Positions 42,595 to 54,600 of a DNA stretch of 64,000 nt are shown here, in pieces. A program made the translations under genes and the position numbers. Location of the stretch: contig JAPFFF010000010.1 in the NCBI GenBank assembly GCA_039105265.1, forward strand, positions 4,278,001 through 4,342,000, read 5' to 3'. A model generated the notes under the pieces. It made no database searches. It saw only the letters and a list, made by a program, of their open reading frames with translations, and was not told the DNA's origin. The DNA comes from Tritrichomonas musculus. Lineage: Eukaryota > Parabasalia > Tritrichomonadida > Tritrichomonadidae. Numbering within the stretch: position 1 is the first letter of the stretch; each line of letters begins with the position of its first letter.

Positions 42595-45232
42595 TTTAAG
42601 GATGTCCTTTCACCGTTTACTATTTTATTTTAACGATTATAATTTCAATGAAAAATAATCGAAAATCATTGAAATTTTAAATGAGAAATAACTCTCTTTA
42701 AAATAAAAATGGAAAATTTTGAATCTTCATAAAAGATTATTTACATATTAAACTATCAATTCTAGGTCTCAATACAATAACTAATGCTTAAAATCGATTT
42801 GAAAATTAATTAATTATATTATTATTAAGATCTTTTAACATTTGTTTAAAAAGAAATTTAATTCACGGACCTAGGTACTCTAAGATAACTTATGATATTT
42901 TATTTTATATTGTGGTAATCTGTTTAAATTAAAAAGGCAGATAGTTATTTCATTTTGAAAATTTCACAAAAAAAAAAAAACGTTTAAAAATCTTTTGTAA
43001 AGTTGATGTTCTTAGGTTTCCAGACAGAGATTATAAAAAAATAATATAATTAATCAAATTTTTATTAAAATTCTATTCCAAAATGATCATTTCCCATATA
43101 AAGCAAAATATTATTATCAGAATAATAATTCATTATTCCAATTGTTGCTGAAAAATTAAATTTTTTCCTAAATAATAAATGAAATAAAATAATTTAAAAA
43201 TGCATGATCAAAGGAATTTTCATATATTTTTAGATATTTAAATAAAAAAAATTTGAATGCAAATATTTTTATATAACATGTCATTATTATTTTTATTTTT
43301 TTAAATTATGGTAAGAATACGGAAAGCAGCTAAAAAATCAATGATGAATGGAAGATTAAATACTCCAATACAATACGCAGATCAATCAATTCAAGTAAAT
43401 ATGCAATCTTCTTCTCAATCTTCTTCTCAATCATCTAGAGAACCTTCCCCAGCTCCAACTTTTCAAAATCAAGGAGTTCAAACAGATAGATATTTAAATT
43501 TCTCAAATATAATTAAATTTGTTTTAGCAACACTTATTTGTGGTATGACTTTTTCACAAATTAAAGATTTTTGCATTTTAAATGAAACAGAATCATACTC
43601 TGAAAAAGTTTTTTATAAATACCAAGATATTATAACTGACTCAATTATTGAATTAGCTCGTGAATCGACACAAAAATATTCAGAAAATTTGAATGATGAT
43701 ACAATTGTTTCAATCGATGGCGCTTGCGACCACAGAAGGCATGGTTCAGCCTCTATTGTTACTATGATTGATATTCAATCACGGAAAATAATTGATTTTT
43801 CAATTAGACAAAAAAAGAAGCAATTTGTTTTTGGAAATACTGAAGAAGCTTCTAGGAATTTAGAAAAATTAGGAGTGGAAGAAATAGCAGAACGATGGAA
43901 AAACTCTCAAAAAGTGAAATACTATGTTCATGATAATGATGGAGTTTCTCGCAATGTAATTACTCAATCAGGCTGGAAAATAACAGAGGCATTGGATCCT
44001 GGACATGCTATTAAATCTATAAAAAATAACTTAGATAATTTTAATAAAAATAATGGAAAACCGTTTAAAGGGTATGGAGAAAGTATATCAAGATATCTAG
44101 AAATTTAATTTAGAGATGAAACAATAACAAAAGAACAAAGGTTACAATATTATAATAATATTCCAAAACATTACAAAGGAAATCATACGTATTGTCAACA
44201 TCCACAAAATATAAAAACAAAAATTTATTCTGGGAAAAATAAAAAATTGTTCTCCAAAAAATTGAAAGAATTTCTAAAGAAAAACGTTCATTATGCAGAA
44301 AAAGTGAATCCTAAAATTCATACCCAAAACAACGAATGTTTTAATCATATTAAAACTAAGTACATTAGAAAAGATATTAAATACTCGACATCTACTGAAC
44401 TAAGACTCGCTTTAGCTGTTTTACATTGGAACGAAGATAATTGGATTGACATGATCTTTAAAAAATTAGATTTGGAACCACTTTGTTCACCTTATTGTGA
44501 ATGTTGGCAAGGAAGACAAATGACTAAGAGAAAGAAAAATCAAAATAGACGAGTTCCTAAGATTCGGAAAGAAATTAATCAAAAAAGAAGGAAAAATTTG
44601 AAGGCAAAAATCATTGCAAACAATAAAGCAAATGGTTTTAAGCCAAATGATAAGAATTTTAAATAATTAAAAATTCTTAATTCTTAATTTTATATACTCT
44701 TTATTTCATAAAAAAATAAAATAAAATTGAATATAAATTGATCGTTTTCTAGTTTTTGAATAGTTTACAGTTATCAAAAATAGTAAAAAAAATATTCAAA
44801 AAAATGCTAGAACGAGAAGGTTTATTATACTCTTTATATATTTTTTGAAAACTAGACCAAGTATATCTAAAAGTATTCTACTTTTTTTAGGAAAAAAAAA
44901 GTATTAATGAATCTGAATATTGTGAAATCGCAATTTGTGTTCTGTTTCTCCAATATCTAGTAAGAGTCAGAGAATATAAGCAATATTTTGAAAGGTTTTT
45001 TTCTTCAAATCTATTTTTTAACCTGGAATTTAATATATCAGAGATGATATTAAAATAATGACAAAGAGGCCTCTGATAATAAATAACTTGACTTTCTGTA
45101 ATTCATTTTTTTTGTTGGCGTCTCGTTACTTCGAGCCTTTAAGCTAGCAATTTTATAAAAATGATTACCCTTTAATGGGGAAAAATAAATATAACCACGA
45201 CGATCATTTTATATAGAAAGGTCATCCTTAAA
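42595..45232 (+). mobile_element. Probable Mutator-like element with short TIRs
   Basis: The left end TTTAAGGATGTCCTTT (42595-42610) and the right end, inverted (45217-45232), agree at 15 of 16 positions. They enclose a transposase pseudogene at 43308-44666. The left end also matches the repeat at 905-1034 over about 100 bp. No clear target duplication is visible, so the exact borders are uncertain and the insertion is likely old. Confidence 0.5.
43308..44666 (+). pseudogene. Mutator-like transposase interrupted by one stop
   Basis: Two stretches in the same frame, 43308-44108 and 44109-44666, are separated only by the TAA at 44106-44108. The first contains a Ser/Gln-rich N-terminus, then SIDGACDHRRHGSASIVTMID (first catalytic Asp region) and KYYVHDNDGVSRNVI (second Asp). 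The second contains TQNNECFNHIKTKYI (candidate Glu), then a Cys-containing segment and a Lys/Arg-rich tail. The motif style resembles the Mutator-like transposase domain seen in many eukaryotic elements. A TCATTATT initiator-like site lies at 43281. With a single in-frame stop it is probably inactive unless read through. Confidence 0.7.
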
Positions 45233-45850
45233 CGTAAGTAATTAACTCCTTCATTAAGAATTTTTTTGAAATTAATTATGAATAGAAACAAGTGATTTGT
45301 ATTAACAAGTAAGTATCTAATTGTTTTTATTTCGATATCGTTGTTTCTAATATGTAATTAATTGAATGATCTTATAGAGATAAATTTGAGATATTTGGAT
45401 TTTGAAATATTCGGAAATAATTGCTTTGTTATTGAATGAAACGATAAAAACATTCTTCCTAATGCTAGGCTTTTGTGTCCATATAAAAAAGTGTCCATTT
45501 AAATTCAAAAAGTGAGCTGAAATAACGTTTTTTGATTCACGTTCCAGTGACAAAGCTTGTAATTCTGAAATCGATGATTTGAATATAATGCTAATTCTAA
45601 ATGATGCGCAAATGCATCAAAGTTCAAATAATTATTTTTATTATTCCAACATAATTTCAAATGAAAATCAAAATTCTTCAAAAATCAAAGTTTAACTAAA
45701 TTTCATTCAATAACTCAAGAAGAAAATAGAAAATTAAAAAGAAATGAAAAATATAGATATAAGTACAGCAATCTTTGTGGACAAATGAAAAAAAAAAAAT
45801 TTGGAAAGAGTAAAAGTAATAGAAATAGAACAAAAGAAAAATAAAAAAAC
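45233..45850. other. Intergenic, probable 5' part of a decayed transposon
   Basis: From about 45700 a plus-strand frame encodes a Lys/Arg/Glu-rich coiled-coil-like stretch (QEENRKLKRNEKYRYKYSNL) ending in a stop at 45842-45844. It may be the N-terminal part of the broken transposase that follows, because the intact relative at 40986 also begins with a coiled coil. The terminal repeats of this element were not found. Confidence 0.4.
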
Positions 45851-47588
45851 TTGCAGCCAAACAACCGCAACATTCAGCAGCAACTAAACTTTAACAACAC
45901 TCAGCAGCAACCAAACTTTAACAACACTCAGCAGCAACCAAACTTCAACAACATTCAGCAGCAACCAAACTTCAACAACATTCAGCAGCAACCAAACTTC
46001 AACAACATTCAGCAGCAATCGAACTTCAATAATCATCAAAATATAGACCATGACCTCATGGCTGAATTGATTGAATCATATAAATGTGAACCTCATGCTG
46101 GAATATTGCTTGGCTTCTTATTTTTACAGCGCAAAAGGATATAGATATTCTTTACAGTCATTTCCATTCCCTGCTGTGTCAACTCTATATAAGCATTTCG
46201 GTGTTGAAATGAAAAAAATGGATGAATATATATGTGATATAAAATATGTGACTGTTTTACTAGAATCATTCATTGAAATTTTAGGAGTTGAAAAGCACAC
46301 ACCAGTTATTATCACAGGTGATGCAACTGTCGCATGCGCTGATCCTATGTTCAAAGACATCCATGGAAATTGTTATTTATATTTATATCAACTTCAGCCT
46401 TTTTTGTCATGCTATCCTGCTTTTCCTATGAATATAAGAGTCAACTATTGCGGAAATTTCCATGAGCAAAATTTTGATGATATGAAAAAAATATTGGATT
46501 GTTTGGATGATCTTCAATTGGATTGTCTGGCAATAGCTACTGATGATGATTCTGGCAACACACAGTATCATATTCAATCATTTAATAAATTATATCCAAT
46601 TTTTGATGAACATGGAAATGACGTGGCCAAACCGCAAAAAGGTCATCCTATCCTTGATCTACCATAAGTTCTCAAAATGCAAAGGGCAAGGTTCTTTAGA
46701 CAAGATATGGCTCTTTCACCAGAGTCACCTATTATTAAGAAAGAGGTCATTCAAAGATATTTGTCAAGATGTTGCTTTGAAAAGCATAGTGAATCGATAA
46801 GATTCCGTGATGATTATGGAATCGATTTTTTTTCGCCATTTTCTTTTTTTGGAAATTATAAATTATGATGAAATATGTTTCTTTTCTTATTATTTGTTAC
46901 CTTTTATATTATTGCAAACTTCGATAAGATATGTTAATCTATCCATCAATAATAGAATAGTTTTGCTATCATTATCTCTAATGATTTTCAGTTATGAATA
47001 TGACAACTTCAATCCTAAAAATGTGGAATTGGGTTTTTATGAAGAAAATGCTCAAAAATGCAAAATAATGAATTTTTGGTGTAAGAATGATTTAATAAAA
47101 TTTATAAATACAATTGTGGTAGATATTTATTCAATTAAAAAATACTCAAAATTTCCAATTGGTCTTCAAAGATTGGCTACTGGAGTAGAAGAAAATACAT
47201 TCGCAAACGTACGAAAATATATGAATAATAGCATCAATAACAAATTATTTATAGAAATTTTGGTTCACAAAATAATGACAAATGAAATTAATGAAGAATT
47301 AGATTTGCATGGAAGCACAAATTATCATGATGAAGGCGGTGTGAATATTTCAAATGAAACCATTTTGAAATCCCAGAAAATAATTTGAAAGAAGAAATTC
47401 AATTATTAAGAAGATCATCATATGATAAAAATTTTCAAATTAAAAGTTCAAATTTGCAATATCTTAAAAGTTTAATGATTAATCTCTCAATGGATCCTAA
47501 TGCTAAATATCTTAAAAGTTTAATGATTCGAATTACCAACAAAAGGAAAGCAAGTCCTGATGAGATGGAACATACCAATGAATCATGA
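45851..47588 (+). pseudogene. Decayed relative of the 38980-40986 transposase
   Basis: Pieces in different frames follow the motif order of the intact transposase. VIITGDATVACADPMF corresponds to VIAVDAASVNAK. YLYQLQPFLSCYPAFPMNI corresponds to FYVCSLDKNNRSFPILI. DCLAIATDDDSGNTQY corresponds to NVIGISFDGDPSYLNY. PIGLQRLATGVEENTFANVRKYMNNS corresponds to HLGALGTHFLEHFFGMVRRFCHGDDS. At least three frame changes or stops separate them (around 46080, 46665 and 46870). The Gln/Asn-rich stretch at the start is encoded by a tandem repeat (45869-46030). An inactive, old copy. Confidence 0.7.
45869..46030 (+). repeat. 27-bp tandem repeat, six units
   Basis: There are six consecutive 27-bp units of the form AACATTCAGCAGCAACCAAA plus CTTCAAC, differing at a few positions. 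They encode six copies of a nine-residue unit (NIQQQPNFN/NTQQQPNFN) at the start of the decayed transposase frame. Because the unit is a multiple of three, copy number can change without altering the frame. Confidence 0.9.
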
Positions 47589-48055
47589 TTAATAAAAAAA
47601 TATTTATTTATTTATTTATTTATATATAATTTTTTAGATTTATATTTTAAGATATGCGGATATTTATAATTTTTTCAATAAAGTATTCAAAATTCAAAGT
47701 TGCAAAAATTGAATACATTGAAATATAAAAACTCATTTATCTTCTAAAAAAAAGCAAATAATTCTTATTCACATTATTTTTAAAATTAATATAGAATTAT
47801 TCAATTAAATACTCAAAATTATACAAAAATTATATAGATTATATAGTCGGAATACCTATGTCCTAATGTAAAAGATAGCTAATAGATAGCTCTCAGGATT
47901 AAGGGATGGTGAAAATATTGTGTTTTATTTTAGAAAATGTATGGCTCTGATAAAGCCTCACAATTTTTGAAAGAAAATTATAATTTCAATTTAGTATTGA
48001 ATTGTCGCAAACTCACATTTTTAGTGAGTTTTATGCATATACTTTTTTTATTTAT
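47589..48055. other. AT-rich intergenic DNA
   Basis: Contains a short TTTA tandem run near 47600-47622 and nothing else supportable. It lies between the decayed transposon and the fucosidase gene. Confidence 0.6.
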
Positions 48056-49363
48056 TTATTTGTCATTATTGCGCCTCCTTCTCTTTTGGAAATTGACTGT
48101 TTGGAGTTCGACCACGCAGTCTATTTCATCTGGAATAAATCCAAGTTCGAGTACGACGCCTCCATAAACGTGTGTGAATCTTACCTGCTCTCTTGTTGTA
48201 TAATTGAGTGCCTCCTTCACCCACCTGTCCTCGCTGACCTGCACGTAGATGACTGGTGCCTCTGGAGTCAAAATATGGACGTAAATGATGCTGTCTTTTA
48301 TTGTTGTTGTTCCCCACGTTTGCAAAGGGAACTCACTTCCCTTTGTTCCGTATATTGTATCGCCATACGTACGCATCCAGTCGCCCATTTCTTTAAGTCT
48401 TTCCAGGGCTGTCTGAGGAAGTCTTCCGTCAGCCTGTGGGCCTATGTTTAGGAGGAGGTTTGCGTTGAGTCCTGCAGCGTTGACGAGGTAATGAACAAGT
48501 TCTCTTGTATCTTTATAATCTTGATCTTGAATCTTGTATCCCCACATTCCGTTCATTGTGTCACATGTTTCAAGTGGAAGAGTACTGATGTTGTCTTTGG
48601 GGAGGTTTCGTTCAAAAATTTGGATGTCTTCACCATCATATGGATAATGATGATGATTGTTGCCAATAAGACAGCCTTTTTGGAGAGAATGAATAAGAGC
48701 ATATTGTTCATCAAGATGCCAGTCAAATGGAGTCGGATCTTCGTCATGATCCCACCATCCATCAAACCAGATTCCGCCAATCTTTCCGTAATTTGTAAGA
48801 ATTTCTGTAAGTTGATTGTTCATAAAGTTGAAATAGGATGTCCAGTTAGCTTTTTCGGGATGCCATCCAGTATTGAGACCTGTGCGACCGCGTGGATAAT
48901 CATCTCTTGTCCAATCAATATGACTGTAGTAGATATGAATGCGCATGTTTTGTTTGTGGCATTCATCAGCAAGTTCCTTGACAATATCGCGTTTAAATGG
49001 TGTTTTTTGCATTATATTGTAATCAAAATGTTTAGTGTTAAACATTGAAAAGCCTTCGTGATGGCGACTTGTAAATGTTATGTATTTGGCGCCAGAATTT
49101 TTGATAGCGCTAACCCATTCGCTAGCATTAAAACCAATTGGATAAAAACCACCAGCAGTTTTAGCATATTCATCTCGATTAATTCCAGCATTTGTCATAT
49201 ACCATTCTCCTTGAGCATACATAGCATAAAGGCCCCAGTGAAGGAAAATACCAAAACGTGCTTCTGCAAATTCTTTCTGAGATTCGATTATCTCAGGAGA
49301 AGGAGTATATTTAGGCAAGCGACGATTTGAATATATAAATTGTAATAAAATTGGTAGGAACAT
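48056..49363 (-). CDS. Alpha-L-fucosidase, GH29
   Basis: This 435-residue protein hydrolyses terminal alpha-L-fucose from glycans. GH29 signatures are RFGIFLHWGLY (36-46), YITFTSRHHEGF (94-105) and IGGIWFDGWWD (195-205), with Asp201 of WFDG the expected nucleophile. The acid/base Glu is less certain (Glu251 or Glu265 are candidates). The catalytic barrel runs from about 20 to 340 and a beta-rich C-terminal domain follows (about 345-425). The N-terminus MFLPILLQFIYS is hydrophobic and may be a signal peptide, implying secretion or lysosomal targeting. The coding region is visibly less AT-rich than its surroundings. The family is common in gut Bacteroidetes and a prokaryotic origin by transfer is plausible but untested here. 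A role in using mucin fucose is inferred. Confidence 0.9.
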   Translation of the reverse strand: MFLPILLQFIYSNRRLPKYTPSPEIIESQKEFAEARFGIFLHWGLYAMYAQGEWYMTNAGINRDEYAKTAGGFYPIGFNASEWVSAIKNSGAKYITFTSRHHEGFSMFNTKHFDYNIMQKTPFKRDIVKELADECHKQNMRIHIYYSHIDWTRDDYPRGRTGLNTGWHPEKANWTSYFNFMNNQLTEILTNYGKIGGIWFDGWWDHDEDPTPFDWHLDEQYALIHSLQKGCLIGNNHHHYPYDGEDIQIFERNLPKDNISTLPLETCDTMNGMWGYKIQDQDYKDTRELVHYLVNAAGLNANLLLNIGPQADGRLPQTALERLKEMGDWMRTYGDTIYGTKGSEFPLQTWGTTTIKDSIIYVHILTPEAPVIYVQVSEDRWVKEALNYTTREQVRFTHVYGGVVLELGFIPDEIDCVVELQTVNFQKRRRRNNDK

Positions 49364-49969
49364 ACAAATAAGTTTAAAAAATCTAAATAGTTAAAAACAA
49401 AAAGTTATTGAAAATTTTGTATTGTTTTAATTCAAAGTTTGAGCATATAAGGCCTTAAAAAGTTTAAAATCAAAAATTTTCTGAGCTATATTATATTTCT
49501 TTTTATGGCATTATCTTAATGTAAACATAAGAAAGTAAAAATGCTTTACTTGCAAAAAAATTAAATATGATATTTTAATATTATTTATATAAGTAAAATT
49601 TTAATAACACAAAATTATATAAAATATTTTCAAATGTTTTTTTAATCTTGCTTATGAAAAGTTTAAAACATATTAAGTGTTATAAAATAAACTGCTAATT
49701 GAATTGGAATTTATGAAAATTATATTTATTGTTAAAAATCATGAACTAGTCAAAGCCCTAAATCCTGGTGATCAAGTTAAAATACATTGGAATCGCTTCT
49801 ATATTCACAATAAAATAGACTTTCATCAAGAGCATTTTGTAACATTCTTTGAAAAAAATATTAATGATAATCATTATTGCAATTTTGAATTAAACGTATA
49901 GTCTCTAAAGTAATAACAAACAAAATTCATTTGAACTCCTATAACAGTTTATTACTTTACTAATAAAAA
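49364..49969. other. Intergenic with a small unassigned frame
   Basis: A 65-codon plus-strand frame at 49704-49901 contains KALNPGDQVKIHWNRFYIH, faintly like the PGD-x-I start of LRAT-type domains. No His/Cys motif set follows, so it may be a gene fragment or chance. The rest is AT-rich and featureless. Confidence 0.35.
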
Positions 49970-51643
49970 TTATTCATCACTTAAATTTTTAGGCGCACCA
50001 CTCATCATCTGTGAAATAATTGGTGATTTGATTCCTAAACTCAATCTATTAGAATTCCTTCTACCGAATTTTCTAATTTTTTTTGTCTTTTGAAAATCTG
50101 TCGCAGAAAGACGAAGAGCCAAAGAATTTGTTTCAAGAAGAGCAAACGTTGGAGGGCGACTTGTTTGATAATTCCTGTTCTGGTTGGTCATATTGGAAGT
50201 AGATTGATTACGTGATGTTTGGCAATTATTTATATTATAAAGAAGAGGCAATGATTCTTTTTGGTCATTGCTTGTATTTAATGTTGGGGTGACTTGTTGT
50301 TTGTCTGGGTCACTGCTTGTTGTTTCTTTTTTCTGTGTTTCTTGGCTCTTTTTCAAGCCAGCAAAATGGTTTTCTAACATAAAATGATGATTATGATGTA
50401 ATTGTGAAATATGATCACATGATTCAGATAAATGAGGATTCAATTGAACCAATTGTGCATTTGAGAAATTAATTTTACAATTTGACATTGAAAAATGACT
50501 ATTATCGAGTGTTATATTATCATATTCATTATCAGATGCTATTGCAAAATCAATAAGCTTGTTTAAATCTTGTACAAAGTTTTTTCTATTTTCTATTAAA
50601 ATATCAATGTCATTGGTTTGCAATGTTATTTTATCATGAATTCTGGCTAATTCTTTGTTTGGGAAATTGAATTGATATTTGGTCGATTGATTAAAACAAC
50701 ATTTAGGAGTTGTTTGACTATCATTACTACTTTCTGTTAATGAAAGCTGATCAATATTTACATCTTTTTCTTTTTGATTCTTTTGAATTTTATCATTTGA
50801 TGTTTTATTTGGTGAAAAAAGTTGCTGATAGTTAATTTTCAACAATTTTTCTTCAGATAAAAAAGCATGCTGCTTAATTTCTTCGATTTTAATTCGTTCT
50901 TCTGGATTTTTAGCAAGCATTCTCGTTAACAAGTCTTTTAGCTCATACTCGAACGTTTTAGGGAATTTCAAATCGCTTTCACAAATTAAGTAAACTAAAC
51001 TGTTTGTGTTTTGATGAAAGAAAGGCAAATTTCCGTCAAAAAGTGAATAAAGAATAATACCCATGCTCCATATATCTGATTCTCTTGTGTATTTTTGGCC
51101 TGATAGGACTTCTGGAGCACAATATGGAATCGAGCCACATAAAGTAGACATCATTGAATTTTGGGAGCTGAAACCAAAATCAATCAATCTAATATGGCCA
51201 CAATTATCAATCATAATGTTTTCTAATTTTAAATCCCTGTGTGTAATATGGGCTTCATTGTGAAGATATTCTATTGCAATTAATAATTGCATGAATAAGC
51301 TTCGAACGACATGAATAGGAAGTCCATGCGTTTGATTTACATAGTCAAGTGCAGTGGTTCCTTCGATTATTTCCATAACAATAATATTCAAGTGTTCTGT
51401 TTCAATTTCTGTAAAAAACTTGCAAATAAATGGATGATGAAGCGATTTGTTGATTTTAACCTCTTGATCAAGTATTTTGTTGTATTCATCAACGTTTGTT
51501 TTTAAAGAAACCTTTAAAGCGACTTTGGTATTCGTTTTTAAATGAATTGCTGAGAAAATATCCGAAAAGGTTCCAAAACCAATTTGCTCAATAATATGAA
51601 ACATGTCTTTGGGTATTTCGCAGCTAAATCTAAAATTTCTCAT
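49970..51643 (-). CDS. Ser/Thr protein kinase, CAMK/AMPK-like
   Basis: This 557-residue protein has a complete kinase domain at about 14-270: glycine loop IGFGTFSDIF, VALK (Lys44), Glu61 in helix C, HRDLKLEN (Asp137), DFG (155-157), activation segment STLCGSIPYCAPEVL and SDIWSMGIILYSLFDGNLPF. The CGSIPYCAPEVL and NLPF features are typical of the CAMK-like group (SNF1/AMPK/MARK relatives). The C-terminal half (about 290-557) is low-complexity, rich in Asn, Ser, Thr and Gln, with no recognised domain, and may hold regulatory phosphosites. All catalytic residues are present, so it should be active. The substrate is unknown and no neighbouring gene suggests one. The ATG sits next to a TTTTTTC tract. 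Confidence 0.9.
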   Translation of the reverse strand: MRNFRFSCEIPKDMFHIIEQIGFGTFSDIFSAIHLKTNTKVALKVSLKTNVDEYNKILDQEVKINKSLHHPFICKFFTEIETEHLNIIVMEIIEGTTALDYVNQTHGLPIHVVRSLFMQLLIAIEYLHNEAHITHRDLKLENIMIDNCGHIRLIDFGFSSQNSMMSTLCGSIPYCAPEVLSGQKYTRESDIWSMGIILYSLFDGNLPFFHQNTNSLVYLICESDLKFPKTFEYELKDLLTRMLAKNPEERIKIEEIKQHAFLSEEKLLKINYQQLFSPNKTSNDKIQKNQKEKDVNIDQLSLTESSNDSQTTPKCCFNQSTKYQFNFPNKELARIHDKITLQTNDIDILIENRKNFVQDLNKLIDFAIASDNEYDNITLDNSHFSMSNCKINFSNAQLVQLNPHLSESCDHISQLHHNHHFMLENHFAGLKKSQETQKKETTSSDPDKQQVTPTLNTSNDQKESLPLLYNINNCQTSRNQSTSNMTNQNRNYQTSRPPTFALLETNSLALRLSATDFQKTKKIRKFGRRNSNRLSLGIKSPIISQMMSGAPKNLSDE

Positions 51644-54600
51644 GAAAAAATTAAAATAACTATTAGATTAAAATGTTGAATTTTATATTAGTAGCTTTCA
51701 AAATTGAATTATTGTTCAAATTATTATATCTAATTTCTTAAAAATTTATAATCAATTGATTTTTTTTTCTCAAAAAAAAATATATTATCGCTTTTTGTAT
51801 TTATTGAAAAATTCTGATGTTATGTTAAAAATTTTATATATTCATATGGTTATTTTTACAATAATCAAATTCACTTATACATCAATTAATAACAATGAAA
51901 AAGATAATTATGATGAAAGTTTGTAATGACCGTTTTTGATGGTAGTGTGTATTCAATATCATAAAATTTTGAAAAATTGAGAGAATAAAATAGGGGTTTC
52001 GACTATAAGAAAATGTCAGAAAATTGAAAATAGGAAATATCTGAAGGATTTTAAAAAAAATATTGCCATTCGGTGGAAAAGCATACGAACTTTAAAAATA
52101 TATATTTATTTATTGTAAATATCTATAGGCAGTCGAGATTCCGCTTTTAAATTTGAGAAGGTCTGTTTGAATCAATTTTTTTATTTTTTTTTTCACTATA
52201 GAAATCAGACCACTTTTAATTCAATTTTTCTATGGTTTACACGGAAATGTTATATGAAAATTATATCATTTAAAAATAAAAAAAAATACAATAAAGAATG
52301 AGTTTTTACTACAGTCCTTAATCAAACATATAATTTTCAAAAGAAATTTAATGCAAAAATAATAAAATCTATTTATTGATATTTTAAATATTTTTTTTTA
52401 CCATAGTTGGCATTTAAACAGTACAATTTATTTACATGTAAAAAAACGTTGACAGTAATTTAAAAAAAAGAAAAAGATTATTAAATGTAAAAAATGTTGA
52501 GGTAGGCAAAGCTTTTATAATACCAATTTATATCTGTATTTTATTGGCATCGGCGTTTCTTTTTTCCCTTCTGTTTTTACTTTAAGACTTGAAATATTTG
52601 TTTAAAAAATTGATATCCAAGCTATATCCTATTTTCAGTGCAACATGAAAGTTATTGAAGATGTGTCGTCAGTACTCCTGATACATAACTGATTTGCAAA
52701 GAGTTGTTCAAAGTTTATCGATAATAAAGGTTTGTAAATAAAAAATGAAAAACAATTGAGATCAATAGAAAATCGTCATGGTCGTAATGTAAAGCTCTCA
52801 AAAATGAAAGAATAAAAATTTTTAAAATAGGAATATCTTTAAATTTCAATCATATATTTTAATTTATTAATTAATCAATTAATTTTATTATAATAATAAA
52901 ATAAATATATTATAATTTTTTTTAGAAATATGATTTGGTTTTTTTTATATAATTTTTTTTTTCAAACATTGAATAAAAACTGGGGGCCAAGGTTTTAACA
53001 AAAGGAATCAAAAGAAAATTTCGATGTTATTTCAAAATTCGAAGAATTTGGAGACAAATACGCTAAAATATATCATATTTCACTGATATAGCACATCAAA
53101 ATGTTTGATTATATAAAAGCAATTTAATAAAAAAGCATATATCAAAGTATTAAAAGCGCTTTATGTATTACATTACGATAACGGTTTGCGTATTTTATAA
53201 TCTTGTCCAAGATTATAAAATATAAAAAAAAATTAGATACTCAGAACGAATAACTATTATACAATTAATTTGATTTTGTAGAATAATTGATTTAGAAGCA
53301 TAATCCAAAATATTATCAACTCTGCTATATTTCATACTTTCAAAAATTCAAATGGCCATTAAATAAACAAGATTTCTTAAATATTGTCATATCTCTATTG
53401 ATGTAAAACTTTATTTTTATCATTTTTATTTCTATTTTAATGAATAATCAACTATACAATAAATAATATCCTTTTTTAGATTCTTTAATCAATCAAACAA
53501 ACCTTGCTAAATTTAAAAAGCGGTATTTCCACTGCTAATAGACATTTTGGAAAAATAATTTTATTAATTGGTTTTTTTTTTCTATCGTCAAAACAGGTGG
53601 GAGAGCAGAAAAACGTATTTTTTTATGGAAATAAAATAAATTTATCTTTATAAAAATTTATTATTTTTAGTATTTTTAAGCTATATTATATTAGATGAAT
53701 ACTATATAAATTTATATTATATTTATATATTATATATTTATTTAATGACATGGTTATTAAAACCTTAAAAATATCATTAAAAAAGCAAATAAGTAATTAT
53801 ATAAATCTAATTAATAAATTATAATAGTATATTAGTTTTATGTATACTTAAATATATATTATATAATCATAATATTCAAATTTTACATATCATATTCTAA
53901 GATATTTTCAATTTTTTGCCAAATGTTCTTTATTTTTTAATTTTCTAAAAATGCTTTATTTTATTTGACAAAGAAACTGGTTGAATCATTTTATTAAAAG
54001 GCATTATGCATTACTTGCCATATATTTTTCAATAAGCTTCGCAATTAGACATTTTTAAATTTTTTTAATTCAAAAATTTTAGTAACGAACTCAAATTCAA
54101 TATCATGTCGCTCAATTTACATTTTTTAACGATCAACAATTCAATAAAATGTTATTTTCTTAATTAGACTTATTACCAATTTCAAATATCCTTCGATATT
54201 TCTATGAACACTAATAATATATTATATGAGTTATTTCAAAACAAATTATATATTGAAAGGGCTTTGAAAAAAGCTTTCAATAGGTGCGAACCATTTTGTG
54301 AGTTCTCAATTTGCATCAAAATATTATATGTGTTACTTGAAAAAATGATCGTTTCCATTGAAATAGCAAATTTTGATGATCATTTGGAGATCATGAGTTT
54401 TTTTTAAAAAAATTTTCTTATGATAAACCAACTTTCTTTTTATAACAATAACTCATAATGACCGAATATTCCCGTTTGCATAACAAAACCAATTGAAAAT
54501 TCGAATGAACTACTCACTCAATAAAATATTATAATATCTAAATATTTTGGACTGATACCTGATAATTTACAAAATATCCTTTTACTATAAAATATATATA

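Noticed and set aside
49704-49901. 65-codon frame with an NPGDQVKIH segment
   Set aside because: Similarity to the start of LRAT-type domains is faint and the His/Cys motifs are absent.
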